From Gemmobacter lutimaris (GTDB lineage Bacteria > Pseudomonadota > Alphaproteobacteria > Rhodobacterales > Rhodobacteraceae): a stretch of DNA of 36,742 bases. Positions 1 to 8,461 of the stretch are shown piece by piece (within the stretch, counting starts at the first letter, position 1; every line of letters starts with the position of its first letter). Where the stretch lies: NCBI RefSeq assembly GCF_003570715.1, contig NZ_QXXQ01000020.1, positions 1 through 36,742 on the forward strand. Reading direction: 5' to 3'. The notes below the pieces were generated by a model that was given only the letters and a program-made list of their open reading frames with translations, did no database searches and was not told where the DNA came from. A program made the position numbers and the translations under genes.

Positions 1-19
1 TCCGCTGCACTGCGGGGCA

Positions 20-328
20 TCATGATATCCCCAATCTGACGCAGACATTATGTTGCGCCGACGGCAGCAACCCAAAACAAACAAAGGGGAAATCAAAGCC
101 CGGCAACATAACCCGCGCCGCAACATGGTCCTGCCATTTGCCAGCGGCACCTTTGCCCGAAACGGGGCCGGTGAGGCGCACGAACATCGAGCGCCCCGCC
201 GTGTTGCGGACATCGCCAACCTGCCAGTAATTGCCCTGTCTGCGCCCGTTGGAGAGATAGGTTCGGCAGACTGCCTCGGCCTGTTGGCCAAGGCGCTGCG
301 CCAAATCTGCGGCATCAATACGGGACAT
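20..328 (-). pseudogene. Truncated toprim/primase-like plasmid protein (N-terminal fragment)
   Basis: The first ~67 residues (MSRIDAADLA... to GKWQD) resemble the N-terminus of DUF7146/toprim-domain plasmid proteins, which are several hundred residues long. After residue ~67 (near base 127) the likeness stops, and an unrelated 35-residue tail runs to a stop at base 20. No zinc-ribbon core or toprim domain follows, so the gene looks broken by a rearrangement whose far side continues past the left edge. The start codon overlaps the stop of the strawberry-notch gene (TGATG), which suggests translational coupling in an intact ancestor. The family call is by recognition; the truncation follows from the visible length. 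Confidence 0.6.
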
Positions 329-3300
329 CAGGCAACCTCACGCTCGGAAATGCGGGAGATAGGCCAGAGGTTGAAGAGCTTGGCAAGCACTCCCGCGCCG
401 TCAGGTCCGACCGGCACGAAGAAGCGCAGCTTCCACGAGATGATCTCGCTGAAGAGGCCATAGGCCCGGAGCCGTTCGCGCATGCCCTCAGAGAACCCGA
501 TCAACTCGATCCGGTTCACCCCCATGACGCGGGACCGGCGCAGTTGCAGGCCCTCGGCCAGATCGAGGATGGTCTTGCCCTCGATGAGCGCGGCATAGGC
601 CTGTTCAGCGGTCAGGTCGGGCACCCTTGCCCCAGTCGCCGTGGCGGCCCAGGTGGGTGAAACCCTGCGCCCGATGATCCGCTCACCGTCGTCGGTCTGC
701 AGGCGATAGACTCGGGTTTCGTCCTGGGGCAAGCGTTTCCAGACCGGCAGGAGAAGACCAGACACGACATGCAGTGTGCTGTCGGTAAACTCTGGCACTT
801 CGGCGACTTCGGCATTCCAGGCGGCGACAAAGGTCGGACGATCTGTTTCGACCCATTGCGTGCCGCCCATCAGGCGGATGGCGATGTTTTGCGCCTCGGT
901 CGGTCGGATCAGCCGGACCCGCCGTTCGATCTCGCCATCATCCAGCATCAGGCTGGTGGTCGGCACCTGCACCGCCGCCCGACCCGAGCAGGTGTTGACC
1001 ATCAGCACGGCGCGCGGGTCGTCGAGTTCGGCGAGCGCTTCGTCCAGCAAGCGCGGCTTGTTGCGGCGGCGTTGCGTGATGGAGAGAAGTCGGGTTTCCG
1101 CGCCGGTGGTCGGGTGAGTGTAAATCACCTGTCGGTCGGTGACGAGAAAACTTTCCGCGCGCAGGGTCTCCAAGCCGAGGTCGTAGGTGCCAGACGCCAT
1201 CGCCCCATCAATCCGGGCCTCGAGAAGCTGTTCGAAGGCCGTGAAGAGGATGCCCTGCATCTCGATGGTCAGGGCCAGGAGGCGGTTCAGGAAGGTGGTG
1301 ATCGGTGGCAGATCATCCTTGATGCCATTGGTGTCCATCAGTTTCAGGCCCGTCGCCGCCTCGAAACGCTGCAGCGAGCAGCCTTCGATCTTGCCGCGCA
1401 CGATCAGAAGGTAGAGCTGGCGCAGCGCATCTCGCGCATAGAGGCTTTCGAGATTGTCCTCAGGCCGAAACAGCCCCTGCCCTCCGGTCTGACGCTGGCC
1501 GCGGGTGATAGCCCCGAGCGTGTCGAGGCGACGGGCGATGGTACTGAGGAAGCGCTTCTCCGCCTTCACATCGGTCGAGATCGGCCGGAACAGCGGCGGC
1601 TGCGCCTGATTGGTCCGGTTGGTGCGGCCAAGGCCCTGGATTGCGGCATCAGCCTTCCAGCCTGGTTCCAGCAGGTAGTGGACCCTGAGCCTCTGGTTCC
1701 TGGCCGAAAGCTCGGCGTGATAGCTGCGCCCGGTGCCCCCGGCATCGGAGAAGATCAGCACGCGCTTCTGGTCATCCATGAAGGCGGACGTCTCCGCAAG
1801 GTTGGCCGAAGGCGCGCGAGTCTCGACCGCGAGCCGCGCCGCAGGACCTTCGCCCTTGCGAATAATTCGCCGCGACCGACCCGTCACCTCCGCCACCATC
1901 TCCGTCCCGAAATGCTGGATCACCTGATCGAGCGCGCCCGGAACGGGGGGCAGCGAACCGAGGTGTTCCAGCATCTCGTCACGTCGGCGCACGGCCTCGC
2001 GGCATTCAACCGGCTGACCATCGCGGAACACTGGGCGCGACGACAGATTACCCTCGCCATCGGTGAAAGGCTCATAGAGCTGCACCGGGAAGGAATGCTG
2101 AAGGTACGAACCTACGTACTCTCTTGGAGTGACATCAACCGTCAGGTCATTCCATTCTTCGGTCGGGATCTCCGCCAGACGCCGCTCCATCAGCGCTTCG
2201 CCGGTCGAGACGATCTGGATGACGGCGGCATGTCCTGCCGCGAGGTCCGCTGTGACCGACCGAATCAGCGTCGGGGTTTTCATCGAGGTCAGAAGGTGGC
2301 CGAAGAAGCGCTGCTTGGTGGACTCAAAGGCCGAACGCGCAGCCGACTTGGCCTGGCGGTTCAGCGTGCCATCGGAGCCGGTGATGTTGGCGGCCTCCAT
2401 CGCCGCATCGAGGTTGTTGTGGATCACCGCGAAGGCCCCGGCATAGGCATCATAAATGCGCCGCTGCTCCTCGGTCAGCTGATGCTCGACCAACTCGTAT
2501 TCGACGCCGTCATAGGAGAGCGACCGCGCGGTATAGAGGCCCAGGGCGCGCAGATCGCGGGCCAAAACTTCCATGGCCGCAACGCCGCCAGCCTCGATTG
2601 CCTCGACGAATTCGGCGCGGGTGGCAAAGGGGAAATCCTCGCCGCCCCAGAGGCCGAGTCGTTGGGCGTAGGCGAGATTGTGAACCGTCGTGGCGCCGGT
2701 AGCCGAGACATAGACCACGCGGGCATTGGGCAGTGCGTGCTGCAGGCGCAGGCCCGCCCTGCCCTGCTGAGAGGCTTCCACATCACCGCGCTCGCCTTTG
2801 CCGCCACCGGCATTCTGCATGGCGTGGCTTTCATCGAAGATGATGACACCGTCGAAGTCGCTGCCGAGCCAGTCCACGATCTGCCGGACGCGCGAGACCT
2901 TTTCGCCGCGATCATCCGAGCGCAGCGTCGCATAGGTGGTGAAGAGGATGCCTTCGGATAGCGTGATTGGCTTGCCTTGGGCAAAGCGTGACAAGGGCGT
3001 GACCAGGAGACGCTCTTGACCGAGAGCTGACCAATCGCGCTGCGCGTCTTCGATCAGCTTGTCCGATTTCGAGATCCAGACTGCCTTGCGACGACCGCGT
3101 AGCCAGTTGTCGAGAATGATCCCGGCCGACTGGCGGCCCTTCCCTGCCCCGGTGCCATCGCCTAGCATGAAACCACGGCGGAAGCGGACCGAGCCCGAAG
3201 CTCCGTCGGCCGCTGCGGTGACCGTGTCGAAGGTCTCATCAAGGGTCCAACTTCCAGCGAGGCGGTCAGAATGCGCCTCTCCTGCATAGATCACGGTTTC

Positions 3301-4647
3301 CAGCTGCGCATCGGAAAGCCGGCCGCAAATGTCAGCAGGCAGCATGGGCCGATAGGTCGGGCGCGGCGGAGCGACCGAGGCCATGGCGGCGGATTGCACC
3401 AGCTTAGTCGGATGCGGGGCCGCGCCGGGAATCCGGGTCGATTGCAGGCCGTATTCTTCGTAGATTGCATCCAAAAGGCGGGCAGTGTCGGGCGGCACAG
3501 CATCGATAACCTCGTAGGCGAGTTCGACGGCGGCTGGCGAAGCGGTGGGTCTGCGGGGAGTTGGCACTGCGTTTGCCCGAGCGAGATAGCCCCGAACAGA
3601 CCGCGCTGCGGCGGGCAGGGTCGGCAATGGCGGATTGGGCAATTCCACCGGCAGGCGCGACGGCATGTAGTCTGCAATCCAGCCGAACAGGGTCGCAACG
3701 TCAGGAGCCATGCCCGGAGAAGCCGGGAACGAAGTGGGATCGTTGGCCGGGATCTTGTCGATCACAGTCAGCCGCGTCGGAAACGTCGTGCCGTGACGCG
3801 CATAGACCGAGCCGTCAATCGCCGCCGAGAAGACGACAGTCCCGCGTTCCTGCAACTTGACGAAAGCATCGCGCCAGGCGGGCATGTCAGGGCCAAACCC
3901 CGCGCCGGTGATCGTGACCAGTCGCCCACGCGGGGCGAGCCGCGCCAGCGCCGAAGTGATGTGGCGGAACGCGGCGTCCTGCACTTTGCCAGTGACATTC
4001 GCCATCGCCGAGAACGGCGGGTTCATCAGGACGACCGACGGAACCACGGCAGGATCGAGATGGTCATGGATCTGTGCCGCATCGAACCGGGTGATAGAAG
4101 GGGCCGGGAAGAGGGAGGAGAGGAGGTCAGCCCGGGTGTCAGCAAGTTCGTTGAGGATCAGGCGGCCACCGGAAATCTCGGCAAGGATGGCCAAGAGGCC
4201 GGTTCCGGCTGAAGGCTCCAGCACAACGTCGTCGGTCGTGATTGATGCGGCAGTCAGCGCGGCGAGCCCGAGCGGGACTGGCGTGGAAAACTGCTGCAAC
4301 GCCTGGCTTTCCTCGGAGCGGCGCGTGTGACTGGGCAGAAGGCCTGCGATCTTCGATAGGGCGGCCAGTCGCGCTGTGGGCGTGTGGGCTTGGCGGAAGA
4401 TGGCGCGACCGTATTTCCACAGGAAGAGGACGGTCGCGGCCTCGCAGGCCTCGTAAGCCGTCTTCCAGTCCCAGAGGCCGGAGGCATCAGTAGCGCCAAA
4501 GGCGGTTTCCATTGCCGCGCGCAGCGTGGAGGAGTCCAGGCGCTGTCCGCGTTCGAGCAAGGGCAGCAGCAATCCAGCCGTGGCCAGGATGGCAGAGGCC
4601 GGTGCGACCGGCGCCTGCGCCAAGGTCGCCGGGGAAAGGTCATTCAT
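328..4647 (-). CDS. Strawberry-notch family bifunctional methyltransferase/DEAD-box helicase
   Basis: This 1439-residue protein has an N-terminal SAM-dependent methyltransferase-like region: a VLEPSAGTG SAM-binding motif near residue 145 and an NPPF catalytic motif near 209, as in N6-adenine DNA methyltransferases. A superfamily 2 helicase of the strawberry-notch type follows, with Walker A GDGTGAGKGRQ near residue 498, a DESH Walker B box near 604 and a GLGRTNRTNQ motif VI near 1008, then the strawberry-notch C-terminal region. Proteins of this design are common on alphaproteobacterial plasmids and phages. Their role is not settled; DNA modification, protection or remodelling is inferred. 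The ATG follows a GAGGATTTCC ribosome binding region, and the upstream stretch holds a nested-hairpin leader and a ~90-nt repeated element. The start overlaps no other gene. Confidence 0.9.
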   Translation of the reverse strand: MNDLSPATLAQAPVAPASAILATAGLLLPLLERGQRLDSSTLRAAMETAFGATDASGLWDWKTAYEACEAATVLFLWKYGRAIFRQAHTPTARLAALSKIAGLLPSHTRRSEESQALQQFSTPVPLGLAALTAASITTDDVVLEPSAGTGLLAILAEISGGRLILNELADTRADLLSSLFPAPSITRFDAAQIHDHLDPAVVPSVVLMNPPFSAMANVTGKVQDAAFRHITSALARLAPRGRLVTITGAGFGPDMPAWRDAFVKLQERGTVVFSAAIDGSVYARHGTTFPTRLTVIDKIPANDPTSFPASPGMAPDVATLFGWIADYMPSRLPVELPNPPLPTLPAAARSVRGYLARANAVPTPRRPTASPAAVELAYEVIDAVPPDTARLLDAIYEEYGLQSTRIPGAAPHPTKLVQSAAMASVAPPRPTYRPMLPADICGRLSDAQLETVIYAGEAHSDRLAGSWTLDETFDTVTAAADGASGSVRFRRGFMLGDGTGAGKGRQSAGIILDNWLRGRRKAVWISKSDKLIEDAQRDWSALGQERLLVTPLSRFAQGKPITLSEGILFTTYATLRSDDRGEKVSRVRQIVDWLGSDFDGVIIFDESHAMQNAGGGKGERGDVEASQQGRAGLRLQHALPNARVVYVSATGATTVHNLAYAQRLGLWGGEDFPFATRAEFVEAIEAGGVAAMEVLARDLRALGLYTARSLSYDGVEYELVEHQLTEEQRRIYDAYAGAFAVIHNNLDAAMEAANITGSDGTLNRQAKSAARSAFESTKQRFFGHLLTSMKTPTLIRSVTADLAAGHAAVIQIVSTGEALMERRLAEIPTEEWNDLTVDVTPREYVGSYLQHSFPVQLYEPFTDGEGNLSSRPVFRDGQPVECREAVRRRDEMLEHLGSLPPVPGALDQVIQHFGTEMVAEVTGRSRRIIRKGEGPAARLAVETRAPSANLAETSAFMDDQKRVLIFSDAGGTGRSYHAELSARNQRLRVHYLLEPGWKADAAIQGLGRTNRTNQAQPPLFRPISTDVKAEKRFLSTIARRLDTLGAITRGQRQTGGQGLFRPEDNLESLYARDALRQLYLLIVRGKIEGCSLQRFEAATGLKLMDTNGIKDDLPPITTFLNRLLALTIEMQGILFTAFEQLLEARIDGAMASGTYDLGLETLRAESFLVTDRQVIYTHPTTGAETRLLSITQRRRNKPRLLDEALAELDDPRAVLMVNTCSGRAAVQVPTTSLMLDDGEIERRVRLIRPTEAQNIAIRLMGGTQWVETDRPTFVAAWNAEVAEVPEFTDSTLHVVSGLLLPVWKRLPQDETRVYRLQTDDGERIIGRRVSPTWAATATGARVPDLTAEQAYAALIEGKTILDLAEGLQLRRSRVMGVNRIELIGFSEGMRERLRAYGLFSEIISWKLRFFVPVGPDGAGVLAKLFNLWPISRISEREVA

Positions 4648-4735
4648 CGGGAAATCCTCACGAGAGCAGGAACAGGTCAGGCCCGATCAGCGCTCTCTCT
4701 CTCAACCGCCGGACCTGACCCGTCCCGGCACCCCT
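4648..4735 (-). promoter_or_regulatory. Nested-hairpin leader 1, before strawberry-notch gene
   Basis: On the minus strand, 4711-4720 can pair with 4675-4684 to give a 10-bp helix with one G-U pair. It encloses a purine-rich loop made of repeated GA (plus-strand CTCTCTCTCTC at 4693-4703). The ribosome binding region lies just 3' of the helix. This is the same layout as six other leaders in the window (see 8462, 10947, 13555, 13905, 19733, 21681). The pairing is read from the sequence; the regulatory role is inferred. Confidence 0.5.
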
Positions 4736-4750
4736 CTCCCTCTTCGCACC

Positions 4751-4842
4751 AAGGATCGCCGCCCGAATGGGTGGAGACTGCCCGCGGCAAGCTCCAGTCC
4801 GAAGGACCAGAGCGCGGTCCCGGCGGAACGCCGGGAGGTGCC
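4751..4842. ncRNA. Putative structured RNA element, copy A
   Basis: This ~92-nt stretch is clearly related to 14341-14429. Read on the plus strand it forms three successive helices: TGGAG/CTCCA (4772-4776 with 4792-4796), GTCC-GAA-GGAC (4797-4807) and CCCGGCG-GAA-CGCCGGG (4819-4835). In copy B the first helix has G-C in place of T-A at its outer pair and the second has G-C in place of C-G, so pairing is kept while the bases change. The strand cannot be decided; both copies lie upstream of minus-strand genes. Open reading frames across it are not convincing. Confidence 0.5.
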
Positions 4843-4974
4843 AAATTATCTTCATAGGATCGACGTGGTCGGCCCAGAGCTGCCGTTCGACGTCATTGCA
4901 ACGAAGGTCCACTTGGAGCCCAAAGTACCAGTTACTGCACTATGCGCGAATGTCGGCCATCAATGATACTACGC

Positions 4975-5835
4975 CTACACACGCGCAATCTCACGGATCA
5001 GATCATTTGTCTCTGGTCTCGTCGTTTGGTGCCGATAACGAAGAGCAGAAACAGTTCGCGAAATTTCAGGGCCGTCGATGGGTATCGAAACGAGGCCCCT
5101 GTCTGCTGGAATTGCCGTGGTTGGCAAAATCACCGCGCCTAATCCCTGCCGCGCGAGTTCGACTAACCAATCCACGCGATTTGACCGATAGGCTGCGTAG
5201 AGTTCGAGACCTTGGTCTGCACATGCCCGATGCAACGCATCGCGCATTTCGCAATTGGGTCGATCGAGCATGTCAGTTTCAGCGAGTGTCGAAAGAGAAA
5301 CAGCGTCTCGTTCAGACAACGGATGCGACTTGGACACCACAACCTTGTAGGACTCGTCATAGAGCCGGTCTATTCGATAGAGGTCTTCACTGACCGTCGC
5401 TGCTGTGACTACGACGTCAAATTCACCCTCTCGCAATCCGGCCAGAAGCTTGGAGGCCGACGCCACGATCAACTCTATTTCGGCTTGCGGCAATCGTGTA
5501 CGGAAGCGTTCCACGGCGGCTGAAATCCGGTTGTGACCAATCGTTTCGCCAACACCGACAGAAACAGGAACCCGCTCTAGTCGCGTGTGGCGGACGGCTT
5601 CTGCCTTAGCTGCCTGCGTTTCGTCATGCGCCTTCTGTAGCCTTGGCTGCATGAGTTTTCCGAGTGCCGTCAACCTGCATCCCGCGCGGTCCCTGACAAA
5701 CAGATCACCACCGAGCTCGTGTTCAAGTTTCTTGATCGCGGTCGTCAGGGACGGTTGGGAAACATTTGAGGCGCTAGCGGCATGGGTGAAGTTGCGATGC
5801 TGGCAGACAGCCAAAAAATACCTGATCTGGTTCAT
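4975..5835 (-). CDS. LysR-family transcriptional regulator
   Basis: This 286-residue protein has the layout of a LysR-type regulator. The N-terminal winged helix-turn-helix (MNQIRYFLAV, AASASNVSQPSLTTAIKKLE, LFVRDRAGCRLT) spans about residues 1-60, and a periplasmic-binding-protein-like effector domain follows. I chose the ATG at 5835 because family members usually begin within a few residues of this QIRYF motif; a GTG at 5859 would add eight residues. It diverges from the exported ABM-repeat gene at 5988, the usual place for a LysR target. A T-N11-A site (ATAG-N7-CTAT, 5880-5894) lies between them. The effector is unknown. Confidence 0.9.
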   Translation of the reverse strand: MNQIRYFLAVCQHRNFTHAASASNVSQPSLTTAIKKLEHELGGDLFVRDRAGCRLTALGKLMQPRLQKAHDETQAAKAEAVRHTRLERVPVSVGVGETIGHNRISAAVERFRTRLPQAEIELIVASASKLLAGLREGEFDVVVTAATVSEDLYRIDRLYDESYKVVVSKSHPLSERDAVSLSTLAETDMLDRPNCEMRDALHRACADQGLELYAAYRSNRVDWLVELARQGLGAVILPTTAIPADRGLVSIPIDGPEISRTVSALRYRHQTTRPETNDLIREIARV

Positions 5836-5879
5836 CTCCACTGCCACGGTCTCCGTCACTTTCCGCCATGAGGTTCACC

Positions 5880-5894
5880 ATAGCACATGTCTAT
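5880..5894. promoter_or_regulatory. Candidate LysR binding site (T-N11-A)
   Basis: ATAG and CTAT form a 4-bp inverted repeat with a 7-bp spacer, which satisfies the T-N11-A rule of LysR boxes. It sits in the divergent region between the LysR gene and the ABM-repeat gene. The motif is short and could occur by chance. Confidence 0.35.
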
Positions 5895-5987
5895 CAAAGA
5901 ATAGAAGTTCGGGATTGGTGTCTGAGGCATTCGGCATGGGAAAAGGGTGCATCGAAACCACAACGACCTGTCGATCAGGAGGCGACC

Positions 5988-6707
5988 ATGAAAGCCCAAA
6001 TTCTCAAGACACTCGCCGCTTTGGCCTTGATCACGACATCTGCACTCGCACAGGAAACCCCAATGGAAAATCACACTGCCAGCTACATCGCCATGCCCGC
6101 CGCTGAAGGCCAGACCGAAGCATTCGCCAAATTTCTGGCCGGAGCCGCCCCGATTGTCGCGGACACCGAACCAGGCACCGTGCTTTGGTTTGCCTTGCAA
6201 GCCGACGATACGCTCGCGATCTTTGATATCTTCGTGGATGAAAAAGCGCGCAATGCGCATTTCTCCGGCGCTGTAGCCGCGGCTTTGAACCAAAATGCCG
6301 ACGCGCTGGTCGCCGGGGGCTGGGACGATGGTGTTGTCGCGAATATCAACAATTCCGATGTCCTGTCGGTGAAAGAACCGGTTGATCTCTACTCGGCCAC
6401 GACAGCCACGTACATCACGCTCGAAGCAGCACCCGGCAGAGGGCCGGAATTGGCAGCCTTGCTGACCGCAGCTGGTCCCATCGTCGGAGAAAGCGAACCC
6501 GGCACACTGTTCTGGGCGGCGCTGCAGATTGACGAGACATCCTTCGCAATCTTCGACATCTTCGCCAACAATGCTGGCCGTGAAGCACACTTTGCCGGTC
6601 AAGTCGCCGGGCTGCTGAACGAACGGGCAGCGGAGTTGGTCGCTGGCGGGTGGGACGACGGTGTGGTCGCTAACGTCCACAACTTCGACATCCTCGCCAT
6701 CAAGTAA
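5988..6707 (+). CDS. Exported protein with two tandem ABM-like repeats
   Basis: The 239-residue product begins with a clear Sec signal peptide (charged MKAQILK, hydrophobic core, likely cut after ALA-21). Two homologous units follow, about residues 30-130 and 138-239. Both contain an EPGT...W.ALQ strand, an AIFDIF segment, an AHF.G helix and a GGWDDGVVAN loop. This matches two fused antibiotic-biosynthesis-monooxygenase-like (dimeric alpha-beta barrel) domains, so one chain may fold as a pseudodimer. ABM domains include quinol monooxygenases and heme-degrading enzymes, but no substrate can be assigned here. An AGGAGG ribosome binding site at 5977-5982 supports the ATG, and a strong hairpin terminator follows at 6730. 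It is probably controlled by the divergent LysR protein. Confidence 0.8.
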   Translation: MKAQILKTLAALALITTSALAQETPMENHTASYIAMPAAEGQTEAFAKFLAGAAPIVADTEPGTVLWFALQADDTLAIFDIFVDEKARNAHFSGAVAAALNQNADALVAGGWDDGVVANINNSDVLSVKEPVDLYSATTATYITLEAAPGRGPELAALLTAAGPIVGESEPGTLFWAALQIDETSFAIFDIFANNAGREAHFAGQVAGLLNERAAELVAGGWDDGVVANVHNFDILAIK

Positions 6708-6729
6708 CGCGATGTGACAGGAACAAGAG

Positions 6730-6757
6730 GCGCCTGGTGCAACGCATCAGGCGCTTT
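6730..6757 (+). terminator. Intrinsic terminator after ABM-repeat gene
   Basis: GCGCCTG (6730-6736) pairs with CAGGCGC (6748-6754), and a further GTGC/GCAT extends the stem to ~11 bp around an AAC loop. TTT follows. It lies 23 bp after the stop codon. Confidence 0.7.
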
Positions 6758-6893
6758 CCCGAACGAATTTAGATCATCGTGAAGCGGTCGTTCGAGTAAC
6801 TGCAGCGAATTGGCGCTTTGTTCGCATTGCTGACCTCCATCCTTTGCGCAGCGACCGTCCGCTCTCCGCCCTTGTGTGGAGCCGCAGTGCTTC

Positions 6894-6921
6894 GGCCCCG
6901 GTCTTTCAACCGGGGCCTTTT
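6894..6921 (+). terminator. Intrinsic terminator at left end of repeat copy 1
   Basis: GGCCCCGGT (6894-6902) and ACCGGGGCC (6909-6917) form a perfect 9-bp stem with a 6-nt loop, followed by TTTT on the plus strand. The matching hairpin in the second copy is at 16240. It faces the 3' end of the minus-strand DUF736 gene and would block plus-strand read-through into it. Confidence 0.7.
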
Positions 6922-6931
6922 GCATTGGCGA

Positions 6932-7255
6932 TCAGTCGCCACGGCGGGTGTTGGGGCGGGACCAGATGAGACTGTAGCCCTCGCCGTCTTCGTCATCGAA
7001 GAGGTTGGCGTAGATAGGGGCGGCAAAGCTCGGATCATCCAGCTTCAGGCCCAGGTATTCGCGGCCCTCGTTCGATTTCTTCGTCCAGGCGGCGCCGATC
7101 TCGGCGCGGCCGACCAAGACCCGGTGGCTGGGGGCGTTCTCGCCGGAGGCCCGCAGGTCGGCGGCGAGACGCACGCCCTTGGCCTGCAGGCTGAGGGTGA
7201 AGATTTCGCCGGTGTATTCGGTGCCGGTCTTCTTGAAGGTGCCGATGGTCGCCAT
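6932..7255 (-). CDS. DUF736 family protein, copy 1
   Basis: This 107-residue protein begins MATIGTFKKTGTEYTGEIFTL, the signature of DUF736, a small beta-rich family common on alpha- and betaproteobacterial plasmids and integrative elements. Its function is unknown. The ATG at 7255 is preceded by GGAGAAAGATC on the minus strand, and it matches the copy-2 start. Compared with the paralogue at 16277 only a few residues differ (T/N at position ~12, AA/VP before DLR, N/T near the C-terminus). Both genes appear intact, so the duplication is either recent or maintained. Confidence 0.9.
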   Translation of the reverse strand: MATIGTFKKTGTEYTGEIFTLSLQAKGVRLAADLRASGENAPSHRVLVGRAEIGAAWTKKSNEGREYLGLKLDDPSFAAPIYANLFDDEDGEGYSLIWSRPNTRRGD

Positions 7256-7430
7256 GATCTTTCTCCGTTTTGCTCTGTGATCCAAGCCCGCGTCCTTGCG
7301 GCCTCGATGGCGATCAAAGAGCCCGGAGGCGACTGCTGGCGCAGTCCCCCTGGGGAGCCTGACAGCCGAGGCGCAACTTTCTTGTCCCGCGAGGAATGAC
7401 GGTGCACCGCGCCGACAGGGGAAGAAAGTT

Positions 7431-7595
7431 GTGACGACGCTGTTGCGCCAAAGCGGTCGAGGCGAAGACGTCCTTCGGGCAGATCAGCCCATCACCAGAG
7501 GCCGTTTGGACGCGGCCTGGGACAGACGGGGAGAGGAGATCAAGGCGACGCTGAAGGCCCGTCAGGAGAGACAGGACTGGCGTAACCGGCAATGA
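7431..7595 (+). CDS. Small ORF in repeat copy 1 (54 aa, hypothetical)
   Basis: The GTG at 7431 is preceded by GGGGAAGAAA and opens a basic 54-residue frame rich in R, K and Q, ending RQERQDWRNRQ. The same frame with the same start and length is present in repeat copy 2 (16773-16937). Against a coding role, most of the base changes between copies alter amino acids (Q/R, D/A, A/V, G/R). It diverges from the DUF736 gene. I recognise no family. Confidence 0.4.
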   Translation: MTTLLRQSGRGEDVLRADQPITRGRLDAAWDRRGEEIKATLKARQERQDWRNRQ

Positions 7596-8038
7596 GAACC
7601 CTCGGCCCATCAGGCCTGCGCGCGCGCCCCCTGCCCTGCTGTCTCGCGGCATTCGCCGCCCCCTTGGTTTCTGGTCTGCCCGCAGAGGGCAGAGCAACAG
7701 ACGATCCTCGAATGACGCGGCCGCGATTGGGCCAAGATGCTGGCCCATCCAGGCTGCGGTCTCCTGTTCCCCCGATCAATTCGGTGAGAAACAGACGGCA
7801 CGGAGTATGCCCTGGTCCCCTGCCCTACTCACTGCTGCGCCGATGTTCGCTTGGCAATGGTGGGTCAAAAGCCAGGGACGTCGTGCCGTGAAACAGCCGA
7901 CGACACGGGACAGTGCGTCTGCGCCGAATGTCCAGCCTGAGCCAGTTGTATCCGCGAAATGCAAACACCCCCCCCGACGAAACCGCCGAAGGGTGCCACA
8001 GAATTGCGAGGTGCCAGTCAGATCGGCGCCGCCCAGTG
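7596..8038. other. Gene-poor stretch: decayed distal part of repeat copy 1 plus spacer
   Basis: Bases 7596-7850 are the diverged end of the long repeat. The reading frame seen in copy 2 (at 17044) is interrupted here by a stop. Bases 7851-8038 hold no convincing gene; a run of eight Cs lies near 7967. Nothing here looks like a terminator for the ArdB gene that ends at 8039. Confidence 0.5.
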
Positions 8039-8461
8039 TCAGTCGATCGCCTTGAAGATCTCGCCCACCTCGGGATGCTCGCCCGCGAACTCGTAAAGCC
8101 GCATATAGGCTTCCGACAGCTGATCGGCTTCGTGCCGGAACGACAGATGCGACAGGGCAAAGAGAGTGGCGATGACCCCGGCAGCCTCTGCCGAAACCTC
8201 GCCCATATAGCCGTTGGTCTCGCAGAAGATGCGGAAGCGCTTATCGGCGGCGGGCGACAGGAACAGGGGCCGGCCATCCCGCTCGTGAAAATGCCAGAGG
8301 CCGCCGGTGTAGTCATCCGGGGCCAGCCAGGACATGAACTGATAGACGGCCCGCTCACCGATCAGCATCAGCGCGGGGCTGAAGAGGGCGGGCAGGAAGG
8401 CCATGCGGCGCGCTTCGGGCACGAGGGTCGCGGGTTTCAGGGTGGAGGCAGCGTCGGTCAT
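8039..8461 (-). CDS. ardB: ArdB/KlcA-type antirestriction protein
   Basis: The 140-residue product carries the ArdB/KlcA core: AVYQFMSWLAPDDYTGGLWHF near residues 38-58 (the YxGGxW block), followed by a small alpha/beta domain of the usual ~140-residue length. ArdB and KlcA help incoming plasmids escape type I restriction in the cytoplasm and do not act as DNA mimics of the ArdA kind. The ATG at 8461 follows GAGGATTTCC. The 5' leader can fold to hide this site (next entry). The gene diverges from the LexA-boxed gene at 8628, so a DNA-damage link is possible. Confidence 0.85.
   Translation of the reverse strand: MTDAASTLKPATLVPEARRMAFLPALFSPALMLIGERAVYQFMSWLAPDDYTGGLWHFHERDGRPLFLSPAADKRFRIFCETNGYMGEVSAEAAGVIATLFALSHLSFRHEADQLSEAYMRLYEFAGEHPEVGEIFKAID

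Larger units (their letters stand above)
6890..7850. repeat. Long direct repeat, copy 1 (partner 16236-17199)
   Basis: About 960 bp here matches 16236-17199 in the same orientation. Similarity starts abruptly at the CTTCGGCCCCGGTCTTTC terminator hairpin, is near-identical through the DUF736 gene, stays high over the small plus-strand ORF, then decays and ends near 7850. The copies start ~9.35 kb apart. They bracket ArdB, the PemK/Phd pair, the DUF cluster and AbiE, so recombination between them would delete or duplicate that block. Confidence 0.9.

Noticed and set aside
769-2961. 730-codon plus-strand frame opposite the strawberry-notch gene
   Set aside because: It is antisense to a well-recognised protein and its translation is low-complexity Arg/Gly/Asp-rich sequence typical of GC-rich shadow frames.
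7807-8055. 82-codon plus-strand frame after repeat copy 1
   Set aside because: It crosses a C8 tract, is not kept in copy 2, and overlaps the ardB 3' end.
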